Shown here piece after piece: positions 1 through 9,932 of a DNA stretch of 64,000 nt; position 1 is the stretch's first letter, and each line of letters begins with the position of its first letter. This DNA is from Bog-756 sp963703145 (GTDB lineage: Bacteria; Actinomycetota; Acidimicrobiia; Acidimicrobiales; RAAP-2). The notes below the pieces were generated by a model, which had not been told where the DNA came from, searched no databases, and saw nothing but the letters and a program-made list of their open reading frames with translations. The position numbers and the translations under genes were made by a program. The stretch is from the NCBI GenBank assembly GCA_963703145.1, contig OY969793.1, positions 2,294,001 through 2,358,000 on the forward strand, in the 5' to 3' direction.

Positions 1-839
1 GCGGGGACGGCCGCGTCGGGCACGTAGCCGGTGCGGACGATGCGAGGGCCTACCCCCGACGACGCCACCGCCCGGTCGACCTCGGGACCGCCCCAGCCCG
101 CGCCCCCGGCCAGGACCAGCAAGGTCTCGGGGTGGGCCGGCGCCACCCGGGCGAAGGCCGCCACGAGGGAGGGCACGGCCTTTCGGGGCTCCATGGTCCC
201 GACGAAGACCAGGTAGGGACGACCCCCCACCAGCCGGGCGTCGATCCCGGCCAGCACCGAGGCGTCGGCGCCGGGCTCGGGCTCCTCGGGTCGGAACCGT
301 TCGGTGTCGACACCGTGGTGGGCCACGAACACCCGGGCGTCCACCCGGCACCACCGACCCAGTTCGTCGGCGGTGACCTGGCTGGGGCAGACCACGGCGG
401 CGGCCTTGCGGGCCGCCACACCGATGGCCCGCCGGAACACCAGGACCTTGGCCCGCTGGTGCCAGGCGGGGGCCTCGAAGAAGCTCAGGTCGTGCACGGT
501 GACCACCGCCGGGACGCTCGACCGCTCGGGCATGGTGTAATGCGGCCCGTGGTGGACCGCCGCACCGGTCGCACGCAGCGCTCCGGGGAGGCGCAGCTGC
601 TCCCAGGCCAGGCGGGACGGGCGACGGCGAGGGACCACCGCCTCCACGCGGCGGCCCGGGACGACCGAGCGCCACCGGGGTCCGTCGTCGGTGCGGGCCC
701 ACACGACCAGATCGATGTCGGCACGGCGCGTGAGGGCCGAGGCCAGCTGCAGGGTGTACTGGCCCGCCCCCACCGGATCGATGGGCACCGCTGATCCGTC
801 GAAGGACACCCGCAGATCAGCCACGGTGGCTCCCGACAT
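1..839 (-). CDS. Glycosyltransferase family 4 (GT-B), 3' end beyond the window
   Basis: Transfers a sugar from a nucleotide-sugar donor, probably in surface-polysaccharide assembly. The frame is open from an ATG at 839 to the window edge (about 279 codons seen). It shows an N-terminal acceptor-domain start (GAGQYTLQLASAL), the central VVTVHDLSFF strand found in mannosyl/glucosyl GT4 enzymes, and the start of the donor domain with YLVFVGTMEPRK. The E-x7-E donor-binding region lies outside the window. The start overlaps the upstream glycosyltransferase by 23 bp; a GTG at 824 would give an 8 bp overlap. It is the last visible gene of a three-glycosyltransferase operon. Donor and acceptor cannot be told from sequence. 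Confidence 0.85.
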   Translation of the reverse strand, partial: MSGATVADLRVSFDGSAVPIDPVGAGQYTLQLASALTRRADIDLVVWARTDDGPRWRSVVPGRRVEAVVPRRRPSRLAWEQLRLPGALRATGAAVHHGPHYTMPERSSVPAVVTVHDLSFFEAPAWHQRAKVLVFRRAIGVAARKAAAVVCPSQVTADELGRWCRVDARVFVAHHGVDTERFRPEEPEPGADASVLAGIDARLVGGRPYLVFVGTMEPRKAVPSLVAAFARVAPAHPETLLVLAGGAGWGGPEVDRAVASSGVGPRIVRTGYVPDAAVP

Positions 840-1935
840 CGGCCTGGTGGGCCCGGTGGGCCTCCTCCCAGACGGCGACGTGGCGTCGGGCGATGGACGA
901 CCACGTCAGTTCGGCGGAGCGGTGGAGCCCGGCCGTCCGCAACCGCCCTCGCTCGTCCTCGTCGGTGGCCACGCGCAGCAGGCCCTCGGCGATGGAGTCG
1001 ACGTCCCGGGGGTCGACCTCGAAGGCAGCACCGGCCGTGCTGGGCAGCGGACTGGCCACCACCGGGGCACCGAAGGCCATGGCCTCGACCGGGGGAAGAC
1101 CGAACCCCTCGATGAGCGGGACGTAGGCCAGCAGGCGGGCGGTGGCGTACAGGGCCGACAGCTCCGGTGCCGAGATGAGGCCGGTCAGCACCACGCCGGT
1201 ATCGGGCTCGATCCGCTCACCCCAACCCGACGGGCCCACCAGGACCAGAGGCCAGGGCTCGGGCAGGCTGTCACGAATGCGCTCGTAGGCCTGGATGAGG
1301 CGGATGAGGTTCTTGCGGGGCTCGAGCGTCCCGACGCTCAGGAGGAAGGGGCCGGCGATGCCCATGCGGGACAGGAGGCCGGCTCCGGCACCGAGGTCGG
1401 GAGGTGGGAGGTGGTCCGAGCCCATGGGGATCACGGTGATGGCGTCCGGCGGGGCTCCGGCCTCACTCAGGTCGTTGGCCACCACGCCGGCGGGAACGAC
1501 GAAGCGGTCGGCCCGCCGGAGGGCTCGCCGGAGCGCCGCTTCGTGCCAGGCCCGGCCACGCGCCGGGTAGGCGTCAGGGACTCGCCGCCACAAAAGGTCG
1601 TGCACGGTGGCGACCAAGGTGGCGTCGCCCGGCTCCAGGGTGGCAAGCGAGGTCGAGTGCACCACGTCGAACCCGTGCCGGGCGCGGACCAGTCCGTGGT
1701 CCCAGGCCCGGGTGAGTAGCGGCCCCGGCAGCACCGAGCTGTGCAGGGGGTGGCCCAGCTCCCCCAGCGGGTCGGCGCCGTGGCGCCCGGGCGGCGGACG
1801 GCTGGCGGTCAACTCGATCTCGGGCCGGTCCCGAGGGTCCAGGGTGTCGAGGCCCTGGAGGAGCCCGTGCACGTAGGTCCCGATGCCACCCGAGGCCGTC
1901 CGCCGGAGCTGCTCGACCATCATCAGCAGCTGCAC
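817..1935 (-). CDS. Glycosyltransferase family 4 (GT-B)
   Basis: A 372-residue GT4 enzyme. The N-terminal domain begins with a glycine-rich acceptor loop (TASGGIGTYVHGLL). The middle carries ATVHDLLWRR, and the donor domain has FLLSVGTLEPRKN followed by PLIEGFGLPPVEAMAFGAPV, the E-x7-E motif that holds the donor phosphate and sugar. I chose the GTG at 1935, 4 bp after the upstream stop and just before the conserved N-terminus; a GTG at 1950 and an ATG slightly downstream are possible. The tight spacing on both sides indicates one transcript with the neighbouring GT4 genes. No membrane segment is visible, so it probably acts at the cytoplasmic face of the membrane. Confidence 0.9.
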   Translation of the reverse strand: MQLLMMVEQLRRTASGGIGTYVHGLLQGLDTLDPRDRPEIELTASRPPPGRHGADPLGELGHPLHSSVLPGPLLTRAWDHGLVRARHGFDVVHSTSLATLEPGDATLVATVHDLLWRRVPDAYPARGRAWHEAALRRALRRADRFVVPAGVVANDLSEAGAPPDAITVIPMGSDHLPPPDLGAGAGLLSRMGIAGPFLLSVGTLEPRKNLIRLIQAYERIRDSLPEPWPLVLVGPSGWGERIEPDTGVVLTGLISAPELSALYATARLLAYVPLIEGFGLPPVEAMAFGAPVVASPLPSTAGAAFEVDPRDVDSIAEGLLRVATDEDERGRLRTAGLHRSAELTWSSIARRHVAVWEEAHRAHQADVGSHRG

Positions 1936-1939
1936 GCCG

Positions 1940-3118
1940 TCACCCGCCACGCTCGGCCACCGCGTCCTCATACAGTCCGACCAGTCCGGCGGCGCAGGCC
2001 TCCCAGGTGAACCCGGCGCTGCGGGCGGTGCCCCGGGCCACCAGAGCCTCGACCTCGGGTCCACCGGCCAGGACCCGGCTCATGGCTCCGGCCAGGCCGT
2101 CGGCGTCCCCGACCTCGACCAGGAGCGCGCCGTCGCCCACGACCTCGGGGACCGAGCCGGCCCTCGTGGCCACCACCGGGACCCCGGCGGTCATGGCCTG
2201 CAGCGGCGGGAAGCCGAACCCCTCGTAGACCGAGGGATAGGCCAACAGCGAGGCCTGGGCCATCGTGGCGGCCAGACTGGCCTCGTCGAGATACCCGGCG
2301 CGCACGATCCGTGACCGCACCGGCGACGCCTCGAGGGCGCGGTGGAACGGCTCGGAACCCCAGCCGTCGCCGCCCACGATGACCAGGGCAACGTCCGGGT
2401 GGTCGGCGGCCACCGGTCCGAACGCCGACACCAACAGGGCGTAGTCCTTGCGCGGCTCGACGGTGCCGAGCGCCAGCACGTAGCGGCGACAGCCGTCGGG
2501 CAACCGGGGCCGGGTGGTCGGGTCGGTTGCGGCGAGCGGCAGCGGGGGTATCCCGAGGTGGACGACGCGGATCCGGCCCGGGTCCACCCCGAACTCCGCC
2601 ATCACCTGGTCGGCGACGAACCCCGAGTCGGCGTGGACGAACGCACCCTCGGCGATGGCCCGTCGGATGAGCGCGGGGTACTCGAGGGTGGGCGGATCGC
2701 ACAGCTCGGGATAGAGCACGAACGTGAGGTCGTGCACCGATACCACCCGGGCAGCCCGGCGGGTTGGAGGCACCACGAAGTTGGAGCCGTGCACCACATC
2801 TTGGTGCCCGATGAACCACTCGACCGGCGGGAACGACAGGTGACGCCAGGCGGCATGCAGCGGCCGGGCCGGCATCGCCCGCTGACGGGTGGAGACGCCG
2901 GGTGGCACCCGGTCGGCGATCCCCTGGCGGCGACGCCAACTCACTGCGTAACCTGACACCTCGACCGAGGGCTCCGCTGACAGTCCGGCCAGGGCCCCGG
3001 CACAGAACGCGCCGATCCCGGTGGGGTGGCCGAGGAGGGGCGTCGCATCGAACCCCACCGACAGCCGGCCCTGGTCGGAGGGTGCAGGTCGCTCCGGCAC
3101 GGCGCGAGCCTTGCACAT
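1940..3118 (-). CDS. Glycosyltransferase family 4 (GT-B)
   Basis: First gene of the three-glycosyltransferase operon, about 392 residues. It has the acceptor loop HPTGIGAFCAGAL near the N-terminus, VVSVHDLTFV in mid-protein, YVLALGTVEPRKDY at the start of the donor domain and SVYEGFGFPPLQAMTAGVPV as the E-x7-E donor site. The pattern matches mannosyltransferase-type GT4 enzymes, but the sugar is not determinable. It is divergent from cofD with about 80 bp between starts. The start is uncertain: ATG at 3118, GTG at 3139 and GTG at 3100 are all in frame, and the conserved fold begins only around residue 25. Confidence 0.88.
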   Translation of the reverse strand: MCKARAVPERPAPSDQGRLSVGFDATPLLGHPTGIGAFCAGALAGLSAEPSVEVSGYAVSWRRRQGIADRVPPGVSTRQRAMPARPLHAAWRHLSFPPVEWFIGHQDVVHGSNFVVPPTRRAARVVSVHDLTFVLYPELCDPPTLEYPALIRRAIAEGAFVHADSGFVADQVMAEFGVDPGRIRVVHLGIPPLPLAATDPTTRPRLPDGCRRYVLALGTVEPRKDYALLVSAFGPVAADHPDVALVIVGGDGWGSEPFHRALEASPVRSRIVRAGYLDEASLAATMAQASLLAYPSVYEGFGFPPLQAMTAGVPVVATRAGSVPEVVGDGALLVEVGDADGLAGAMSRVLAGGPEVEALVARGTARSAGFTWEACAAGLVGLYEDAVAERGG

Positions 3119-3153
3119 GACCGGGAGGGGCCGGAGCACCCGGCGACTACCAC

Positions 3154-3159
3154 TAGTCT
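3154..3159 (+). promoter_or_regulatory. Putative -10 box for cofD
   Basis: TAGTCT lies 7 nt before an ATG at 3167 that opens a 10-codon frame ending on the cofD start. The spacing fits leaderless transcription from about 3166. Confidence 0.4.
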
Positions 3160-3166
3160 CAGCCCG

Positions 3167-3199
3167 ATGCCACCCCTGACACGCTGCCCGACGCGATGA
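3167..3199 (+). CDS. Possible 10-codon leaderless leader peptide coupled to cofD
   Basis: ATG at 3167 opens a 10-codon frame reading MPPLTRCPTR, whose TGA overlaps the cofD ATG by 4 bp (ATGA). A TANNNT box 7 nt upstream would make this ATG the 5' end of the mRNA. I infer a translation-starting mini-frame that hands ribosomes to cofD. A single missing base could instead extend cofD to this ATG. Confidence 0.3.
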   Translation: MPPLTRCPTR

Positions 3200-4122
3200 T
3201 CGCCGCTTTGGCCGGCGGCGTCGGCGCGGCCCGCCTGCTGCGGGGCATGGTCGAGGTCGTCCCGGCCGACCGGATCACCGCCATCGTCAATACGGGTGAC
3301 GACACCGTGCTCCACGGCCTGCACATCTCCCCGGACCTCGACACCGTGCTGTACACCCTGGCCGACGCCATCAACCCCGATACCGGCTGGGGCCTGGCCG
3401 GCGAGACGTGGCAGGTGATGGAGTCGTTGGGACGCCTGGGCGGGATCACCTGGTTCAATCTGGGCGACAAGGACCTGGCCACCCACCTCTACCGCACCCA
3501 GCGCCTCGGCGAGGGCGCCACCCTGGGAGAGGTCACCTCGGAGCTGGCCCGGTCGTTCGGCGTGGGTGTCCGGCTGGTGCCGGTCACCGACGACCTGCTC
3601 CGCACCCGGGTCCAGCTGGCCGACGGTCCCGAGGTGGCCTTCCAGGAGTACTTCGTACACCTGCGCCACGATGTGGCGGTGCGCTCGGTGCGCTTCGAGG
3701 GCGCCGACCGTGCCCGCCCCGGGCCGGGCGTCCTGGCGGCCATCGACGAGGCCGAGGCCGTCGTGGTGTGCCCCTCCAACCCGGTGGTCTCCATCGGCCC
3801 CCTGACCGCGGTGGCCGGTGTGACCGACCACCTGGCCGCCCGCCGTGACCGGGTCATCGGGGTCTCCCCGATCATCGACGGGGCGGCGCTCAAGGGACCG
3901 GCCGACCGACTGCTGACCGAGATGGGGTTCGAATCGTCGGTGGTGGGCGTGGCCCGGTGGTACGCGGCCTGGGTGGGCACGCTGGTGGTCGACGAGGCCG
4001 ACGCCCACCTGGCTGCAGCCGTCGAGGCCGAGGGGGTCCGCTGTGTCGTCGCCCCGACCATCATGTCGTCGCTGGATCGCGCGGCGGCCCTGGCCCGGGT
4101 GGTGCTCGATGCCGTCGGATGA
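3196..4122 (+). CDS. cofD: 2-phospholactate/phosphoenolpyruvate transferase CofD (FbiA family)
   Basis: Transfers the activated three-carbon acid moiety from its guanosine diphosphate carrier to the deazaflavin Fo, making F420-0 or dehydro-F420-0. The 308 residues match the family length. Visible marks are the N-terminal phosphate loop LAGGVGAARLLRG, IVNTGDD about 30 residues in, the WFNLGDKDLATHLYRT segment, and CPSNPVVSIGPL near residue 195, all typical of CofD. In actinobacteria the enzyme (FbiA) uses a phosphoenolpyruvate-derived donor; that is family knowledge, not visible here. It overlaps cofE by 14 bp, so the two are surely co-transcribed. No Fo synthase or guanylyltransferase (CofC/FbiD) gene is in the window. 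Confidence 0.95.
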   Translation: MIAALAGGVGAARLLRGMVEVVPADRITAIVNTGDDTVLHGLHISPDLDTVLYTLADAINPDTGWGLAGETWQVMESLGRLGGITWFNLGDKDLATHLYRTQRLGEGATLGEVTSELARSFGVGVRLVPVTDDLLRTRVQLADGPEVAFQEYFVHLRHDVAVRSVRFEGADRARPGPGVLAAIDEAEAVVVCPSNPVVSIGPLTAVAGVTDHLAARRDRVIGVSPIIDGAALKGPADRLLTEMGFESSVVGVARWYAAWVGTLVVDEADAHLAAAVEAEGVRCVVAPTIMSSLDRAAALARVVLDAVG

Positions 4123-4864
4123 GACCACGGCCGGCGGACTCGTCCTCTTCCCCGTCACCGGGCTGGGCGAGGTGCGGCCGGGTGACGACCTGGCCGAGCT
4201 GCTGGCCGCGGTGCTGACACCGCTCGATGTGGCGGCATCGCCGGTCCCCGGCGGTCTGGCCGACGGGGACGTGGTGGTGGTCACCCAGAAGGTGGTGTCC
4301 AAGGCCGAGGGCCGGATCGTGGCCATCGATGCCGATGACCCCGACGCCAAGCGGGCACTGGTCGAACAGGAGTCGGTGCGCATCGTGCGTCGCCGCGGCG
4401 ACCTGCTCATCACCGAGACCAGCCACGGCTTTATCTGCGCCAATGCCGGGGTGGATCTGTCCAACGTGGTGGCGGGCACGGCCGCGCTGCTGCCGGTCGA
4501 CCCCGATCGGTCGGCCCGCCGGATCCGCGAGGCGCTCCACCACCGGCACGGGGTGACGGTGGGGGTCATCGTGTCGGACACCTTCGGGCGCACCTGGCGG
4601 CGCGGGGTCACCGACGTGGCCATCGGCCTGGCCGGTGTGGCCGGCATCGTGGACCTGCGGGGCACGCCCGACGCCACCGGTCGGATCCTCGAGGCCACCG
4701 AGGTGTGCGTCGCCGACGAGCTGGCCGGTGCGGCAGAACTGGTGATGGGCAAGGACCGGGGCATCCCCGCCGCGGTCCTGCGAGGCGTGGATCCCACGTG
4801 GCTGCGACCGGGCTCGGTCGCCGAGGAGATCGTCCGACCTCCGGGCGAGGACCTGTTCCGCTGA
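4109..4864 (+). CDS. cofE: F420-0:gamma-glutamyl ligase CofE, stand-alone form
   Basis: Adds gamma-linked glutamates to F420-0 using GTP, completing the F420 tail. The 251 residues show the family's N-terminal VVVVTQKVVSKAEGR, the ETSHGFICANAGVDLSNV segment and the VIVSDTFGRTWRRG metal/GTP site, ending with ELVMGKD and IPAAVLRG. The length equals archaeal CofE. Mycobacterial FbiB is nearly twice as long because a C-terminal FMN domain reduces dehydro-F420-0; that domain is absent here. The start ATG at 4109 lies inside the end of cofD; upstream in-frame codons would add residues not seen in the family. Confidence 0.94.
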   Translation: MPSDETTAGGLVLFPVTGLGEVRPGDDLAELLAAVLTPLDVAASPVPGGLADGDVVVVTQKVVSKAEGRIVAIDADDPDAKRALVEQESVRIVRRRGDLLITETSHGFICANAGVDLSNVVAGTAALLPVDPDRSARRIREALHHRHGVTVGVIVSDTFGRTWRRGVTDVAIGLAGVAGIVDLRGTPDATGRILEATEVCVADELAGAAELVMGKDRGIPAAVLRGVDPTWLRPGSVAEEIVRPPGEDLFR

Positions 4865-4885
4865 GCCCGGGCGACCCGCGGCGGG

Positions 4886-5263
4886 TCAGCCCACGTCGTA
4901 GAGGTCGACCACGAACACCAGCGTCTCGTTGGGCCCGATGACGCCGCCCGCACCCCGCTCGCCGTAGCCGAGATGGGGTGGGATGGTCAGCCGGCGACGG
5001 CCCCCCACCTTCATGCCCACCACGCCCTGGTCCCAGCCGGAGATGACGTGTCCGGCCCCCAGCGGGAAGGCGAAGAGCTCACTGCGGTTCCACGAGGAGT
5101 CGAACTCGTCACCGGTCGACCACGAGACCCCCACGTAGTGGACGTTGACGGGCTTGCCGGCGACCGCCTCGGCGCCGCTGCCGATCGTGAGATCCTCGAT
5201 GAGCAGCTCACCGGGGGGCGGGCCGTCGGGGATGGTGACGTCTGGTTTGGATTCGGAGGCCAT
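4886..5263 (-). CDS. FKBP-type peptidyl-prolyl cis-trans isomerase
   Basis: Catalyses proline isomerisation during protein folding. The 125-residue protein is essentially one FKBP domain: VNVHYVGVSWSTGDEFDSSW, then FPLGAGHVISGWDQGVVGMKVGG, then LTIPPHLGYGERGAGGVIGP and a closing LVFVVDLYDV, which is the order of the FK506-pocket strands and loops. There is no signal peptide or membrane anchor, so it is probably cytoplasmic. It converges with cofE, with 21 bp between the stops. A TACAGT box 7 nt before the ATG suggests a leaderless message. Confidence 0.93.
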   Translation of the reverse strand: MASESKPDVTIPDGPPPGELLIEDLTIGSGAEAVAGKPVNVHYVGVSWSTGDEFDSSWNRSELFAFPLGAGHVISGWDQGVVGMKVGGRRRLTIPPHLGYGERGAGGVIGPNETLVFVVDLYDVG

Positions 5264-5270
5264 GGTGACG

Positions 5271-5276
5271 ACTGTA
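5271..5276 (-). promoter_or_regulatory. -10 box, leaderless FKBP promoter
   Basis: Reads TACAGT on the minus strand with a 7 nt spacer to the ATG at 5263. There is no ribosome-binding site between. Confidence 0.45.
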
Positions 5277-5310
5277 GATGGCCGGAGCGGGCCTCTCGGC
5301 CGGATGCCGG

Positions 5311-6882
5311 TCAGCCGGCCCGGCGCGACCCGCCCGGACGACCGGCCGAGCCGGATCGCCCTCCGCTGCCACCCCGCCCTGATGCCGACGCACCCGAGGA
5401 CGGCTTGCCGGGCCGTCCCGGACGTGCGGGCTTGCCCCGCTTCTGCCACGTGCCGGTGGTGGGCCGCTTCTTCTGATCGCCGTGACCGGTGGGGCTGGAC
5501 GTTCCCGAGCGGGCGCCGCCGCCGGACTCGCCGCCCGTGCCGGCACTCCGACGTGACCCGTTGCCCGAGGCACCGTTGCCCGAGGAGCCATTGCTCGACT
5601 GGGGGGGACGGGCTTTCCACGGCTTGGTGGGACGACGGGACCGGTCGACGTGGCCGTTGCGCGAATGGACCTTGCCATGGTCGAGGTGGTGGCCGTCCCC
5701 ACGGTCCTGGCTCGGACGCCGCTTGGGGGGCTCACCGATCACCGCGGTGATGCTGGCCGAGTCGGGCACCGACGTGCCGATCGGCACGCCCAGGTCCCGC
5801 TGGAGTCGCTTGACCGCACCGGCCTTGTCCGGGGTGACCAGCGTGACCACGACGCCGGTGGCCCCGGCCCGGGCCGTCCGGCCCGATCGGTGCGTGTAGT
5901 CCTTGGCATCGGCCGGAGGGTCGAAGTGCACCACGGCGTTGACGCCGTCGACGTGGATGCCTCGGGCCGCGACGTCCGTGGCCACCAGGGCGTCAACAGC
6001 CCCCCGGACGAAGAGGTCGAGGGCCTTTTCACGCTGCTTCTGGCTGCGGTCGCCGTGGATGGCCGCGGCACGGATGCCGCGCTGCTCCAATTGCCGGGCG
6101 ATCCGGTCGGTGGCGTGCTTGGTCCGGCTGAACACGATGGTGGGGCCGGCGGCGGCGGCGATGTCCGCGGTGATGCCCACCCGGTCGCCCGAGGAGGCCC
6201 GCCAGAACAGGTGCACGGCGGCGCTGGCATCGTCCTCGTCGACCTCCAGCTCGTGGCGGGCCGGGTCGTGCTGGTACCGGCGCACCAGCACGTCGATGTC
6301 ACCGTCCAGCGTGGCGGAGAACAGAAGGGTCTGACGGGTAGAGGGGGTCAGGTCGAGCAGCCGCTTGACGTCGGGCAGGAAGCCCATGTCGGCCATGCGA
6401 TCGGCCTCGTCGAGCACCACGATCTCCACAGCATCGAGTCGGATGCTCCCCCGCTCGATCAGGTCGCCCAGTCGGCCGGGGCACGCCACCACCACGTCCA
6501 CGCCACGGGCCAGGGCCTTCAGCTGGGGTCCGTAGCCGACGCCCCCGTAGAACGAGTCCACCCGCAGGTTGCGCGGCGTGGCCAGCACCTGGAGCTCGGA
6601 GGCCACCTGGGCGGCCAGCTCCCGCGTCGGCGTGAGGACCAGCACGCGGGGGTGCTTGGGCCGGGACGGCTTCCCGGTCAGCCGAGCCACGGCACCGATG
6701 CCGAAGGCCAGGGTCTTGCCCGACCCAGTGGGGGCCTTGCCGCACACATCCCGACCCGCCAGGGCGTCGGGAATGGTCATGGTCTGGATCTCGAAGGGCT
6801 CGGTGATCGACTTGCGATCGAGGGCGGCCACGATGTCGGCGGGTACGCCGAGGGAGGCGAAGGAAGGCTGCAGGGGGGGCAT
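5311..6882 (-). CDS. DEAD-box ATP-dependent RNA helicase
   Basis: RNA-remodelling helicase of about 523 residues. In order: the Q motif (FASLGV ... EPFEIQTMTIP), Walker A KAPTGSGKT, PTRELA, VACPGRL, Walker B VLDEADRM, SAT (FSATLDG), then the C-terminal RecA lobe with DVAARGIHVDGV and HRSGRTARAG. After about residue 380 comes a long low-complexity tail rich in Gly, Ser, Arg and Lys, ending in RGG-like repeats that probably bind RNA nonspecifically. I start at ATG 6882, directly before the Q motif; the longer in-frame start at 6957 gives an unlikely N-terminus. Probable role in ribosome assembly or cold adaptation, by family analogy. Confidence 0.93.
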   Translation of the reverse strand: MPPLQPSFASLGVPADIVAALDRKSITEPFEIQTMTIPDALAGRDVCGKAPTGSGKTLAFGIGAVARLTGKPSRPKHPRVLVLTPTRELAAQVASELQVLATPRNLRVDSFYGGVGYGPQLKALARGVDVVVACPGRLGDLIERGSIRLDAVEIVVLDEADRMADMGFLPDVKRLLDLTPSTRQTLLFSATLDGDIDVLVRRYQHDPARHELEVDEDDASAAVHLFWRASSGDRVGITADIAAAAGPTIVFSRTKHATDRIARQLEQRGIRAAAIHGDRSQKQREKALDLFVRGAVDALVATDVAARGIHVDGVNAVVHFDPPADAKDYTHRSGRTARAGATGVVVTLVTPDKAGAVKRLQRDLGVPIGTSVPDSASITAVIGEPPKRRPSQDRGDGHHLDHGKVHSRNGHVDRSRRPTKPWKARPPQSSNGSSGNGASGNGSRRSAGTGGESGGGARSGTSSPTGHGDQKKRPTTGTWQKRGKPARPGRPGKPSSGASASGRGGSGGRSGSAGRPGGSRRAG

Positions 6883-7053
6883 AAGGGTGCTTTCGTGCGA
6901 CAGGGACGGACACGGGTACGTATCCGAGGGGGATGGCCTGTCGCCAAGTCGGCGCACCAGGACCTCCCCAGGTTAGTGCCTCAGGGGCCCGTGGCCCGCG
7001 CACACCCCCCGGGTCCGGTCCGTCAGGCCATCCAGCAGCGTTCCGCCGAGGGG

Positions 7054-8016
<963 letters not shown>

Positions 8017-8018
8017 GA

Positions 8019-9113
8019 TCAGGTCCCCGCCGGGACCCGTTCGCCGTCGATGACCGTCCCCGAGGCGGTGACGGCACCGGCACCGATGACCGAGATGCCG
8101 TGGATCACGCAGCGCTGGCCGACGATGGCGTCGGGGCCGATGACCGAGCCCTCGACAGTGGCCTTGGTGGCAACCCGGGCGCCGGGCAGCAGCACCGAGC
8201 CGATCACCGATGCGCTCTCTTCGATCACCGCACCGGCGCCGATCACCGACTCCTCGACGATGGCTCCCTGGCGCCACGGAGGCCCCCCGGCCGAGGAGCG
8301 ATCGCGACACCGTGGCGCCGGTCACCTCGACGGTGCCGACCCGCCACACGTCGGGCCCGATCGGCGGGATCGAGCTCGGCACCGGGCGTCGGGAGCCCCG
8401 GACGGCGGCCGCGCAGGAGGTCCCGATGGGCCCGGAGGTAGGCGTCGGGCGTCCCGGTGTCCAGCCAGTAGGCGTCCGAGCCGAGGGCGAACAGCGTGCG
8501 TGCCTTCACCAGGGCCGGGAAGGTCTCCCGCTCGATCGACACCCGGCGGCCCTCGGGGATCCGGTCCAGGACCGAGGGCTCGAACACGTAGGTGCCGGCG
8601 TTGATCAGGTTGGTCGGTGCCTCGTCCCGGGGCGGCTTCTCGATGAAGGCCTCCACCCGGCCGTCGTCGTCGGTGGGTACCACGCCGAAGGCGCTCGGGT
8701 CGTCGACCGGGGTCAGGCCGATGGTGGCCTCGGCCTCCCGCAGCCGGTGGAAGGCGACCAGGGCGGACAGGTCGGCGTCGGTGAGCACGTCCCCGTTGAC
8801 CACGACGAAGGTCTCGTCGATGCCGGCGTGTCGGGCGGCGAACCGGATGGCACCGGCCGTGTCGAGCGGCGTGGGCTCCACGGCGTAGGTCAGGTGCACG
8901 CCCGCGATGGTCCCGCCCGGGTAGGCGTCGATGAAGGCGTCGGGCCGGTAGCCCGAGGGAGAGCACGGCCTCGTCGATGCCGTGGTCGGCCAGGTGGCCG
9001 ATGACCCGCTCGATCATGGTCTGCTCCACGATGGGGAGCATCTGCTTCGGCGTGGTCAGGGTCAGCGGGCGCAGGCGGGTGCCCTCCCCGCCCACCAGGA
9101 CGACCGCCCTCAC
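8019..9113 (-). CDS. Mannose-1-phosphate guanylyltransferase-like nucleotidyltransferase (frameshifted in this sequence)
   Basis: Makes an NDP-sugar, most likely GDP-mannose, from the sugar 1-phosphate. The N-terminus shows VVLVGGEGTRLRPLTL and PKQMLPI, the nucleotide-binding loop. The middle has VVVNGDVLTDADL (metal Asp), FIEKPPRDEAPTNLINAG and YWLDTGTPDAYLRAH. The C-terminus is a left-handed beta-helix of hexapeptide turns rich in IGxGxxI. The order closely resembles mycobacterial ManB/ManC-type enzymes (Rv3264c). Three frame changes, near 8954, 8355 and 8285, split the gene; read across them the protein is continuous (about 364 residues). GTG start overlaps the upstream stop by 4 bp. Confidence 0.8.
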
Positions 9114-9905
9114 TTGTCTTCCGCCGGAGTGCGTGGTCGGTGGTCGACGCCGTGGTCGCGGTGGTCGGTGCCGTGGTCGGGTGACCGGCGCCGTGGTGGA
9201 GGTCGACCGGTGGCGTGGTCGTGTGCCGTCGTCGCTCCGGTCAGCGACTGGAGCAGCGCGGTGATCGCCGGGCCGGCGGCTTGGGGACGTTGGCCGTGGC
9301 CGGCACGAAGGCCATGGTGATCAGCTGGCCGTTGGCGAACAGCAGGTCCTGGGGGTCACCGCTGGTCTCGGTGCCCTTGCCGTTGGACTCGGAGCTGGAC
9401 CAGCTGTCGACGATGACCACGCCGGGCTTGCCGGCGTCGGGCGTGCCCTTGGGGCAGACGTCGCCGTTGGTGTAGACGGACTTGCCCGGGTACTGGAGGG
9501 TGGACGAGGTCAGCTCGAGGCCCTTGTAGCCGGAGACGAACTTGCCCAGGGTGGCGTTGGCCCCGGACTCGGAGCTGTTCTTCGGGGCGACGGTGACCAC
9601 GCCGTTGCCGTCGGCGGTGAGCCCGGTCTTGGCCGTGTTGGTGCTGGCCGGCAGGTTGGGCTGGATCGTGCCGCAGACGTCGATGCCGAGGGCGGCGTGC
9701 CAGACCTGGGAGGTGGTCGGGGGCCCGGCCGACGAGGCGGTCCGGTGGGTGTGCTGGTAGCGGCTGAAGCCGATGAGCGCCAGGCCCACGATGCGATGAC
9801 GGCCAGGCTGGCGTACCAGTTGACCGGCATCTGGCCGCGGTAGGTGCGGCCCCCGCCCGTGGTCGCGGCGCGCTCCACCCATTTGCCCGTCGAGTTGCTC
9901 GCCAT
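9110..9905 (-). CDS. Membrane-anchored extracytoplasmic protein of unknown function (frameshifted)
   Basis: I do not recognise a family. The N-terminus (MASNSTGKWVERAATTGG) is followed by one hydrophobic segment around residues 30-50 (WYASLAVIA, then VGLALIGFS). An exported part with a single Cys (DVCGTIQPN), another Cys (GDVCPKG) and LVSGYKG-like strands follows. The C-terminus is rich in Thr, Pro and His. Frame changes near 9790 and 9270 interrupt it, and the tail may hold more. It sits between the guanylyltransferase (4 bp overlap) and a rhamnosyltransferase-like gene, so a role in assembling or exporting the polysaccharide is plausible but unproven. Confidence 0.6.
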
Positions 9906-9932
9906 GATCGGACGACACCCTACAGCCTGGGC

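Noticed and set aside
3925..3945. tRNA-like T-loop sequence (GGTTCGAAT)
   Set aside because: It lies within cofD coding sequence and no cloverleaf can be drawn around it.
2941..4953. A 670-codon open frame opposite cofD and cofE
   Set aside because: Spans two well-identified genes on the other strand and has low-complexity composition. Shadow frame.
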